Assembly: GCF_011067745.1 (NCBI RefSeq)
Contig: NZ_JAAMPJ010000012.1
Location: forward strand, 248,001-312,000
DNA length: 64,000 bases
From: Lentzea alba
Lineage (GTDB): Bacteria > Actinomycetota > Actinomycetes > Mycobacteriales > Pseudonocardiaceae
Direction: 5' to 3'
Position numbers and translations under genes: made by a program. Each line of letters opens with the position of its first letter. Positions within the stretch are counted from its first letter, which is position 1. Below the pieces are notes generated by a model that searched no databases, was not told the DNA's origin, and worked only from the letters and a program-made list of their open reading frames with translations. This document shows positions 57,457-64,000 of this stretch, one piece after another.

Positions 57457-58278
57457 TCAGGCAGCGTCTCGTTTGGGATCCGCGGAGCGGCTGACCTTCT
57501 CCCACGCCCGCCAGGTGGCCATGCGCCCTTCGTGCAGCGCCAGCACCAGGTCGTAGCCGGACGAGGCGAGCAGCAGGCGCGTGGGCGGTTCGACCGCGTC
57601 GACGGCCGCGAATAGCGCCTCGACGCTGTCCTCCGCCGTGGGAATCGTGCCCCAGTCACGCTGCTCGTCCCGCAGGAACTGGTACGCGGGGTGGGGCTCG
57701 GAGTGCGCCGCGGAGGACGTCGCCCACTCGGTCGCGAAGCCGGCCGGCTCGATCAAAGTGGTCTTGATGCCGAACGTGGCGACCTCCTGCGCCAGGGCCT
57801 CGGTGAGCCCTTCCAGCGCCCACTTGGAGGCGTTGTAGACGCCGAGGCCGGGGAACGCCACGACGCCGCCGATGCTCGACACCTGCACGATGTGGCCGCC
57901 GCCCTGCTCGCGCAGCAACGGGAGCGCGGCCTGGGTGATCCACAGCGCGCCGAAGAAGTTCGTCTCCATCTGCGCGCGGGCCTGCTCCTCGGTCAGCTCC
58001 TCCACGGTGCCGAAGTGGCCGTAGCCCGCGTTGTTGACGACCACGTCGAGGCGGCCGAAGTGCTGGTGCGCGGCGCGGACGGCGGCCATGCCCGCGACCC
58101 GGTCGTCGACGTCGAGCTCGATCGGCAGGAGCGCGTCGCCGAACCGGTCGGCCAGGTCGGTCAGCGTGGTCGTGTCGCGGGCGGTGGCGGCGACCCGGTC
58201 GCCGCGCTCCAGTGCGGCGGTGGTCCAGGCACGGCCGAAACCGCGGGAAGCGCCGGTGATGAACCACGTCTTGGACAT
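57457..58278 (-). CDS. Short-chain dehydrogenase/reductase (SDR)
   Basis: 273 residues with FITGASRGFGRAW (dinucleotide-binding TGxxxGxG), VVNNAGYG, catalytic Ser in VQVSSIGG, and YNASKWALEG supplying the YxxxK pair. AGGGA lies 6 bases before the ATG. The classical SDR fold reduces or oxidises carbonyl/hydroxyl groups with NAD(P). It is divergent from a TetR gene across 162 bases, an arrangement in which TetR usually represses the SDR. Confidence 0.93.
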   Translation of the reverse strand: MSKTWFITGASRGFGRAWTTAALERGDRVAATARDTTTLTDLADRFGDALLPIELDVDDRVAGMAAVRAAHQHFGRLDVVVNNAGYGHFGTVEELTEEQARAQMETNFFGALWITQAALPLLREQGGGHIVQVSSIGGVVAFPGLGVYNASKWALEGLTEALAQEVATFGIKTTLIEPAGFATEWATSSAAHSEPHPAYQFLRDEQRDWGTIPTAEDSVEALFAAVDAVEPPTRLLLASSGYDLVLALHEGRMATWRAWEKVSRSADPKRDAA

Positions 58279-58440
58279 GGCAGATCCCTTCTGGGACCGG
58301 CTGGAAGCCGGCGGTGAGGTGACGCCGCCCGGTGGCGGTGTCGTGACTCCTTCACAGTACGCCTAACGCGTCTCACTGTGTCAAGTTTGGCTTTGAGGGA
58401 ATATTCAGGCCTGTCGTGACAGCTGAGGTACGCTCATCTC

Positions 58441-59028
58441 GTGGACGAGCCGAAGGTGGGACTGCGGGAGCGCACGCGCAACGCGGTGCGCGCGCAGCTG
58501 GGGCAGACTGCCGTGAAGCTGTTCGTGGAACAGGGTTTCGAGGCGACGACGGTCGAGCAGATCGCCGCCGCGACCGGGTTGTCCCGCCGCAGCTTCCACC
58601 GGTACTTCGCCGGCAAGGAGGACGTGCTCGCCCAGTGGTTCGCCGAGATGGGTCAGAAGATCGCCGCGGAACTCGAGGCACGGCCCGCGGGGGAACCCCC
58701 GTGGTACGCGCTGCGCCGGTGCTTCGACGGTCTGGTGGAAGCCCTGAGCGCCCGGCCGGAGTCGCTGGTCATGACCCGCATGATGCTGAACACCCCGGCG
58801 TTGCACGCCAGCCACCTGCACAAGCACGCGCATTGGGCGGCCCTGCTCGCCGACGTGCTCCAGCAGCGGCTCGGCGGACCGGCCAGGGTCGCCGCGGTGG
58901 CGCTCGCCGGTGCCGCGCTCGCGGGTCTCGAGTCGGCGCAGACGGAGTGGGTCTCCGAGGACAACGAGCGGCCGCTCGGCGAACTGGTGGACGAGGCCAT
59001 GAACGCCGTCGCGCCGCTCGAGCACTGA
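58441..59028 (+). CDS. TetR-family transcriptional regulator
   Basis: 195 residues from GTG 58441. The N-terminal helix-turn-helix is AVKLFVEQGFEATTVEQIAA, TGLSRRSFHRYFAGKEDVLA. The remainder is an all-helical ligand domain without recognisable specificity. It is divergent from the SDR gene, whose repression it probably controls; the intergenic stretch 58360-58440 is relatively AT-rich and contains TTCACAGTACG and TAACGCGTCTCACTG, but no clean palindrome was found. Confidence 0.9.
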   Translation: MDEPKVGLRERTRNAVRAQLGQTAVKLFVEQGFEATTVEQIAAATGLSRRSFHRYFAGKEDVLAQWFAEMGQKIAAELEARPAGEPPWYALRRCFDGLVEALSARPESLVMTRMMLNTPALHASHLHKHAHWAALLADVLQQRLGGPARVAAVALAGAALAGLESAQTEWVSEDNERPLGELVDEAMNAVAPLEH

Positions 59029-59036
59029 TCGGGATC

Positions 59037-59053
59037 TTTGACAGTTCTTGACG
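59037..59053 (+). promoter_or_regulatory. Tandem TTGAC element upstream of GH16
   Basis: TTTGACAGTTCTTGACG repeats TTGAC with a 10-base period, 85 bases before the GH16 start and 9 bases after the TetR stop. Its first 11 bases match the element before GH27 at 53485-53502. Confidence 0.5.
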
Positions 59054-59137
59054 GCGGCGTCCCCGATGGCGTCCGCGGGCTCCTCGCGCTTCTACGGTGA
59101 TCTTCGCCCTGCAGCGTGTCGTGAGGAGCTGGAAGCC

Positions 59138-59980
59138 ATGAGAAAAGCCCGGCGCTCGGCCAGGTTCGTCGCTGTCTGGCCACTGGTGGCAGCCGCGCTC
59201 GCCGCAGGCACACCGGCGGCTCAGGCGGCGGACGTCCCGCCGAACCCCCTGCAGAAGCCCGGCTGGGTGCTCGACCGCAACGACGAGTTCAACGGTTCGC
59301 TCGACCCGAGCCTGTGGATCACGAACTACCTCGAGTCGCGGACCCCGGAATGGCGGTCACGCGCGCGGTACGGGTTCCGCAACAACGCCCTGGTCCTGCG
59401 GATCGACAACGACCAGCCGACCTACTACGCAGGCGGCGACCGGATGAAGGTCTCCAGCATCCAGACCGGGCAGCGGACCGGGCTGCACAAGTCCTCGCCG
59501 TACGACCACGCGATCCCGACGGTCTGGAAGTACGCGCCCAAGTACGGCTACTTCGAGATCCGGGGGAGGACGTCGGCGCGCAGCGGCCTGCACGCCGCGT
59601 TCTGGACGGTGGGCAAGCAGGACACGCCGCAGCAGAGCGCCGAGATCGACGTGATGGAGCATCCGGGACGGACTCCCCGGAACTTCAACTACAACCTGTT
59701 CAAGTGGAACGACCCGAACATCCAGCAGGTCACCCAGTCCGTCGGGGAGGGCTTCGACCTCGCGGGTGGCATGCACATCTACGGTCTGGAGTGGACGCCC
59801 ACGCAGATCAAGCTCTACGTCGACAACAGGCTGACGAGGACGGTCAACCAGTCGCCGTCCTACGCTTCCGGTTTCCTGCTGGGGATCTACGAGAACGCGG
59901 GGTGGACGGGAGACGTCGATCCCAACGACCCGAGGCCGAAGGAGTTCGTCGTCGACTACTTCCGCGCGTACCGCAGATAG
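59138..59980 (+). CDS. Secreted GH16 glycosidase
   Basis: 280 residues. Signal peptide MRKARRSARFVAVWPLVAAA to about AQA-ADV. The jelly-roll has VLDRNDEFNGSLDPSLW, KYGYFEIRGRTS, and the active-site strand SAEIDVMEHPG with Glu about 169, Asp about 171 and Glu about 174 (ExDxxE form). FKWNDPNIQQ and HIYGLEWTPTQIKLYVDN complete it. GH16 covers beta-1,3-glucanases, galactanases and agarase-like enzymes; no CBM is attached and substrate is unclear. The shared tandem TTGAC element links it to the galactan-type genes. Confidence 0.88.
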   Translation: MRKARRSARFVAVWPLVAAALAAGTPAAQAADVPPNPLQKPGWVLDRNDEFNGSLDPSLWITNYLESRTPEWRSRARYGFRNNALVLRIDNDQPTYYAGGDRMKVSSIQTGQRTGLHKSSPYDHAIPTVWKYAPKYGYFEIRGRTSARSGLHAAFWTVGKQDTPQQSAEIDVMEHPGRTPRNFNYNLFKWNDPNIQQVTQSVGEGFDLAGGMHIYGLEWTPTQIKLYVDNRLTRTVNQSPSYASGFLLGIYENAGWTGDVDPNDPRPKEFVVDYFRAYRR

Positions 59981-59983
59981 TGA

Positions 59984-60018
59984 GAACCTCGCGCCGCCAA
60001 CCGCGCGACGCGAGGTTC
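59984..60018. terminator. Terminator hairpin, 10-bp stem
   Basis: GAACCTCGCG (59984-59993) pairs perfectly with CGCGAGGTTC (60009-60018), with a 15-base loop, between converging GH16 and HAF-repeat genes. Confidence 0.7.
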
Positions 60019-60035
60019 CAGCCGACCGGCTCAGC

Positions 60036-61022
60036 TCAGCCGACGACCCACTTCACCGCCCGGGAGCCCGCGGCCCCGACGACCACACCGTTGTTGTTGA
60101 TGTCCCAGGCACCGGCACTGGTGACACCGGCGGGGAGCCCGAGGGCGAGCCGCTCGCCGCTCCTCTCCCAGAGGACCGGCACCTGGTTGCTTCCGGCCAC
60201 GGCGGAGCCGACCACCGTGCCGTTGTCGTTGATGCTGTTCGGGACGAACCTCTGCTCGTACTTGTGCAGCGAACCGTCGGCGTTCCACCGCACGCCCCAC
60301 GACTGGAAGTCGGCGGCCACCGCGGTGCCCACCACCTCGCCGAGCTGGTTCACCGCGGTGGCCGCGGTCGTGGCGTCGATCGCCAGTCCATTGAGGACGG
60401 TCACGCTGCCGTCGGGGTTCCAGCGCACCGCCGTGGTCGCGATGCTGGGACCGGTGACGTACCCGGCCACGTACCCGTTCGCCGCGGCGCTCTTCAGGTT
60501 GGCCCAGGTCGCGCCCGCCGGCAGCGCCAGCGTGGTGACGACGCCGGCCGGGCTCCAGCTCACCGGGACCTGGCGGCGGGTCACGTCGGTGGCGACGCCG
60601 TACACGGTGCCGGAGTCGCTGATCGCCTGACCGATCGCGCTGGTGAAGCCGGACGGCACGGACAGCACCACGTGCGTGCCGTCCGGGTTGAACCGGAGGG
60701 CCCTGCTGCCCGACGAGTCGGAGGCGGTACCCACCGCGCTGCCGCCGCTGTTGATCGCCTCCACGGTGGTACTGGCCCCGGCCGGTCCGGCGAGTTCAGC
60801 GGCGGTGCCGTTGCCGTCGTACCTCACCCCGCGGCTCGGAAGGCCGTTGCTGTGCGCACCTCCGACCGCGACGCCCGCGTCGTTGACCGACGTGGCCACG
60901 TGCGTCGCGGCGCCCGGCAACCCGCCGAGGTCGGTGCTCGTCGGAGCCGCGTGCGCCGGTGTCGTGACGACGGCGGCTGCCAGAAGTGCCGTGGACAGGG
61001 CAAAAGAAACTCTTCGGCTCAT
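60036..61022 (-). CDS. Secreted HAF-repeat protein
   Basis: 328 residues from ATG 61022 (GGGGG 6 bases upstream). Signal peptide MSRRVSFALSTALLAAAVVT to AHA-APT. It consists of about seven repeats of 40-45 residues of the form A.SVNDAGVAVGGA, AINSGGSAVGTASD, AISDSGTVYGVATD, AVNQLGEVVGTAVA, SINDNGTVVGSAVA and DINNNGVVVGAAGS. These match the 'extracellular repeat, HAF family' pattern, which predicts a beta-propeller. No catalytic motif visible. It is divergent from the M14 carboxypeptidase. Role unknown. Confidence 0.82.
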   Translation of the reverse strand: MSRRVSFALSTALLAAAVVTTPAHAAPTSTDLGGLPGAATHVATSVNDAGVAVGGAHSNGLPSRGVRYDGNGTAAELAGPAGASTTVEAINSGGSAVGTASDSSGSRALRFNPDGTHVVLSVPSGFTSAIGQAISDSGTVYGVATDVTRRQVPVSWSPAGVVTTLALPAGATWANLKSAAANGYVAGYVTGPSIATTAVRWNPDGSVTVLNGLAIDATTAATAVNQLGEVVGTAVAADFQSWGVRWNADGSLHKYEQRFVPNSINDNGTVVGSAVAGSNQVPVLWERSGERLALGLPAGVTSAGAWDINNNGVVVGAAGSRAVKWVVG

Positions 61023-61183
61023 CTCGTTCCCCCAGGAGTTGGTAAGCCCAGCTCGCAGGAACCTAGTGAGAGGAGATCGTTGTTGACCAACGGAACGTCC
61101 GCAGATGAACACGTGGCTAGACCGTTTGTGTCCCCCCGATCGGCTCTGCCTGTCCCGGGCCGATCCTGGGACCGTGCTGTGGC

Positions 61184-62455
61184 ATGGGTAAACGAAGAGT
61201 CCTGGTCTTCACCATCGCCCTGGCGGCGATCGCCACCCCGTCGGTCGCGGCACCGGTCGAGACCGGCACGGCGGCCTACGCCGTGAGCGGCGTGCGCACT
61301 GTCGAGCAGCGCAGCCAGATCGCGCGGATCGGTGCCGCCATCGACGAGATCGAGGAGCACGGAACAGTCGTGGTCACCGCGACCAAGGCCGAAGTCCGTG
61401 CCATGAAAGCACAAGGGTTCGGCGTGGAGGAGGTTCCCGGACGCACGCGGGACGGCGCGGCGGTCGGACCGTTCGACTTCCCCGCGAACGACGCGAACTA
61501 CCACAACTACGCGGAGATGACCGCCGAGATCGACCAGGCGGTCGCCCGCTATCCCGGTGTGATCAGCAAACGGGTCATCGGCCGGTCGTACCAGAACCGC
61601 GAGATCGTCGCACTCAAGATCAGCGACAACGTCGCCGTCGACGAGAACGAGCCGGAGGTCCTGTTCACCGCCCACCAGCACGCGCGGGAGCATCTGACCG
61701 TCGAGATGGCGCTGTACCTGGTGAAGCTGTTCACCGAACAGGCCGAACCACGGGTGAAGGCGCTGGTCGACTCGCGGGAGATCTGGATCGTGCCCGACGT
61801 CAACCCCGATGGCGGGGAGTACGACATCGCGACCGGCAACTACCGCAGCTGGCGCAAGAACCGGCAACCCAACACCGGTTCCTCGGCGATCGGCACGGAC
61901 CTCAACCGCAACTGGGCCTTCAAGTGGGGCTGCTGCGGTGGTTCGTCAGGCAGCCCGAGCAGTGACACGTACCGCGGCGCGCGGGCCGAGTCCGCGCCTG
62001 AGGTGAAGGTGGTCGCCGACTTCGTGCGTGGCCGGGTGGTCGGCGGGAAGCAGCAGATCAAGGCGTCGATCGACTTCCACACCTTCAGCGAGCTCGTGAT
62101 GTGGCCGTTCGGCTGGACCTACGACGACGTCGCGCCCGGGATGACGAAGGACCAGCGGGACACGTTCGCGACGATCGGGCAGTCCATGGCCGGCACCAAC
62201 GGGTACACGCCCCAGCAGGCCAGCGACCTCTACATCACGGACGGCTCGATCCGCGACTGGCTGTGGGGCTCACAGGGCGTGTTCTCCTACACGTTCGAGA
62301 TGTATCCGGGCTCGTCCGGCAGCGGGGGAGGGTTCTACCCGCCCGACGAGGTGATCCCGGCGCAGACCTCGCGCAACAAGGAGGCGGTGCTGCAGTTGCT
62401 CGACCGCGCCGACTGCCCGTACGAGGCGATCGGCAAGGAGGCGCAGTACTGCTGA
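61184..62455 (+). CDS. Secreted M14 zinc carboxypeptidase
   Basis: 423 residues. Signal peptide MGKRRVLVFTIALAAIATPS. A propeptide-like region (VVTATKAEVRAMKAQGFGVE) precedes the catalytic domain. Zinc ligands are in HQHAREH (His about 166, Glu about 169) and IDFHTFSE (His); GTDLNRNW holds the substrate-binding Asn-Arg; YTFEMYPGSSG supplies the catalytic Glu. A disulfide-type WGCCGG is present. Typical of actinomycete carboxypeptidase T-like enzymes that trim C-terminal residues from extracellular peptides. No clear ribosome site before the ATG, which may reflect a leaderless transcript. Confidence 0.92.
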   Translation: MGKRRVLVFTIALAAIATPSVAAPVETGTAAYAVSGVRTVEQRSQIARIGAAIDEIEEHGTVVVTATKAEVRAMKAQGFGVEEVPGRTRDGAAVGPFDFPANDANYHNYAEMTAEIDQAVARYPGVISKRVIGRSYQNREIVALKISDNVAVDENEPEVLFTAHQHAREHLTVEMALYLVKLFTEQAEPRVKALVDSREIWIVPDVNPDGGEYDIATGNYRSWRKNRQPNTGSSAIGTDLNRNWAFKWGCCGGSSGSPSSDTYRGARAESAPEVKVVADFVRGRVVGGKQQIKASIDFHTFSELVMWPFGWTYDDVAPGMTKDQRDTFATIGQSMAGTNGYTPQQASDLYITDGSIRDWLWGSQGVFSYTFEMYPGSSGSGGGFYPPDEVIPAQTSRNKEAVLQLLDRADCPYEAIGKEAQYC

Positions 62456-62466
62456 CCGATCGGCGA

Positions 62467-62496
62467 CCGGGGCCAGGTGTGGTGGCCTGGCCCCGG
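62467..62496. terminator. Terminator, 11-bp stem
   Basis: CCGGGGCCAGG (62467-62477) pairs perfectly with 62486-62496, 12 bases after the carboxypeptidase stop. Confidence 0.75.
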
Positions 62497-62503
62497 AGCG
62501 TCG

Positions 62504-62743
62504 TCAGGGAAACAGGCTCCATTCCTGGTTCGTGCTGCCGGAGCAGTCCCACAACTGGGGCTGTTCGCCGTTCGCCGGCGAGCTCAACGCGTAGGTCCCG
62601 CCCGCGAGCTGGACCACGACGTCACCGGTCATCGCCGGCACGATCGTGCGCACCTTCGCCTGGGCCTGGGTGATCGAACACGGCTGGGCGGACGAGCACG
62701 CCGTGCCGGAGCCGGCCGGACGTTCGTGGTGCAGGGAAACCAT
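62504..62743 (-). pseudogene. Collapsed remnant of a beta-helix/CBM13 enzyme
   Basis: 79 residues. The first half, ERPAGSGTACSSAQPCSITQ and VVVQLAGGTYALSSP, matches the N terminus of the GH141-like enzyme (ASPAGTGTACTATEPCSLPA, VVELAGGVYRLSQPF). The second half, QPQLWDCSGSTNQEWSLFP, is a last ricin repeat (LWDC...NQxW) as at that enzyme's C terminus. The signal peptide and about 650 internal residues are missing, so the fragment appears to be a deletion product fusing the two ends. Expression as a functional protein is unlikely. Confidence 0.72.
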
Positions 62744-62809
62744 GTGGCACGTTGAGCTCCCAATCGACAGTGATTCGGACAGTCCGATCAGGACTTCAGG
62801 TACGTGTGT

Positions 62810-63991
62810 TCACACCTTCAGGACGGCGTTCTCGGTTTCGTGGCCGACCGCGACCGGGTGCAGGCGATGGCCGGCGCGTTCTGGCCGGATGTGCGAACCG
62901 CCGTACGTCGGGTGGGGGAGCAGGTGGTTCGACGCGGCGATGGCCTTCTCGTCGATGCGCACGCCCAGGCCGGGAGTGCCGCCGAGGACGTAGGCGCCGT
63001 CCTCGACGTGCAGGTCGACGGAGACGCCGAGCGGCGGCCGGAGGTCCTGCAGTTCGCTCACCAGGTGGTTGGGGACCGAGGTGGCGGCGTGCAGCAGACC
63101 GATCGGTGTGGTGCCGATGGGGCTGACGGGCAGGTCGTGCGCGTGGGCGAGGGTGGCGACCCGGAGGAAGTGGGTGATGCCCCAGACCGCGGCGGTTTGG
63201 ACGATGTCGACGGCGCCGGCCGTGATGAGCGGGCGGTGTTGTTCCAGCCCGGTGAGGTTCTCCCCGGTGGCGACCGAGGCGCGGACGCCGCGGCCCACGA
63301 CCGCGTGCCCTTCCGCGTCCCAGCGCCGGACCGGTTCCTCGATCCACGTCAGATCGAGGGTGCGTTCGAGCTCGCTGACGTGCCGGACCGCCTGCTTGCG
63401 CGTCCAGGTCTCGTTGACGTCGAGCATCAGGCTCGGCCGGGCGCCGCGGCAGGCCTTGCCGAGGACGTCGCGGACCAGGGTCAGGCGGTGCCTGTCGTGC
63501 TCGACGTCGAGACCACCCTTGATCTTGGCCGCGCGCAGCCCGAGGTCGGCGTAGGCCTGGTACACCGCGACGAACTCCTCGTCGTCCAGGGCGATGTCGA
63601 GGCCGGAGGCGTAGGCGGGCACCCGGCGGTCGCGGCCGCCGAGCAGCCGCCACAGCGGTTCTCCCGCCGCCTGGGCCTTGATGTCCCACAGCGCGGTGTC
63701 GAGGGCGCCGATGGTGCCGAACACCGTGCCGGCGTGACCGGCTTTGAACGTCCGGCGCAGCATCTTGTCGTAGAGGGCGGTGACGCTGCGAGGATCCTCG
63801 CCCTCGATGGTGCCGAAGAGACTTTCGATCTCGACGTGCGGGCCGAGTCCGACGCCGGTGATGCCCTCGTCGGTCTCGACGACGACGATCGGGACCCGGA
63901 CGAGGCCGTCGGCGTAGACGCCGTTGGCGTCACCGACCGGCCTGCCCCAGTCGTGGACCGTGGTGAGGGTCCGGTAGCCAGTGATGCGCAT
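62810..63991 (-). CDS. Enolase-superfamily dehydratase/racemase (mandelate racemase type)
   Basis: 393 residues, complete, ending near the right edge of the window. The capping domain (MRITGYRTLTTVHDWG) precedes the barrel: KxK in RAAKIKGGLD, metal ligands in MLDVNETW (Asp), WIEEPVRRW (Glu) and VATGENLTG (Glu). Such proteins abstract a proton alpha to a carboxylate in sugar acids (galactarate, glucarate, rhamnonate or similar). The strand that usually ends PHG reads PVSPIG, so the common catalytic His is Ile there; another residue may serve, or the reaction differs. It may handle acids released by the neighbouring degradation genes; inference. Confidence 0.85.
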   Translation of the reverse strand: MRITGYRTLTTVHDWGRPVGDANGVYADGLVRVPIVVVETDEGITGVGLGPHVEIESLFGTIEGEDPRSVTALYDKMLRRTFKAGHAGTVFGTIGALDTALWDIKAQAAGEPLWRLLGGRDRRVPAYASGLDIALDDEEFVAVYQAYADLGLRAAKIKGGLDVEHDRHRLTLVRDVLGKACRGARPSLMLDVNETWTRKQAVRHVSELERTLDLTWIEEPVRRWDAEGHAVVGRGVRASVATGENLTGLEQHRPLITAGAVDIVQTAAVWGITHFLRVATLAHAHDLPVSPIGTTPIGLLHAATSVPNHLVSELQDLRPPLGVSVDLHVEDGAYVLGGTPGLGVRIDEKAIAASNHLLPHPTYGGSHIRPERAGHRLHPVAVGHETENAVLKV

Positions 63992-64000
63992 GTCAGCCCT

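Noticed and set aside
1..64000. tRNA, rRNA, CRISPR array, or antibiotic biosynthesis cluster
   Set aside because: No cloverleaf or rRNA-like sequence, no regularly spaced repeats, and no PKS, NRPS or tailoring genes were seen.

Overview
The window is very GC-rich (NNG/NNC codons throughout). It encodes many secreted enzymes with CBM2 or ricin-type (CBM13) modules joined by proline/threonine linkers, and also FadR/GntR, LacI, LuxR and XRE regulators, ESX-associated proteins and a DUF222/HNH endonuclease. This points to a filamentous actinomycete, most likely Pseudonocardiaceae (Lentzea/Saccharothrix-like); genus is inference. No rRNA, tRNA, CRISPR array or polyketide/NRPS gene was seen.

About 2-31 kb is a plant cell-wall degradation island. 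A GH5 and a GH6 cellobiohydrolase (with CebR-type TGGGAGCGCTCCCA boxes) converge on a rightward-to-leftward xylan operon: GH10 xylanase, GH43-CBM6, a tiny membrane peptide, GH95 fucosidase and two paralogous CE1 esterases. That operon is divergent from a GH6 endoglucanase across a densely regulated 366-bp gap. Next come a GH141-like beta-helix enzyme, FadR and LacI regulators, a CE3 esterase-GH62 arabinofuranosidase pair, and a GH27-GH43 pair. A 1.7-kb element bounded by about 170-bp inverted repeats and carrying a DUF222/HNH endonuclease follows, then a GH39-like enzyme with paired TCGAACCGGTTCGA operators.

About 31-37 kb is housekeeping and regulation: MOSC, DsrE, a frame-broken HD-GYP/LuxR regulator, a large AfsR/LuxR-type ATPase regulator and two tiny cysteine-containing proteins. 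About 37-53.4 kb is a pectin side-chain and arabinogalactan module: four GH43 enzymes for arabinan/galactan, a further GH43-CBM42, GH53 galactanase, CE12 and CE8 esterases, GH30, GH27-NPCBM, and an alpha/beta-hydrolase.

About 53.5-64 kb is mixed: a three-gene ESX-type cassette with a membrane protein, a decayed XRE regulator, a divergent SDR/TetR pair, GH16, an HAF-repeat protein, an M14 carboxypeptidase, a remnant of a beta-helix enzyme and an enolase-superfamily dehydratase.

The regulatory layer is unusually readable. At least four recurrent motif classes sit upstream of the enzyme genes: CebR boxes, paired GTTANCGCTAACA operators at four loci, tandem TTGAC repeats upstream of four galactan-type hydrolases, and gene-specific LacI-like palindromes. 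The two least explained structures are the inverted-repeat-bounded HNH element and a 165-bp near-palindrome lying in frame inside the signal-peptide region of a GH27 enzyme.
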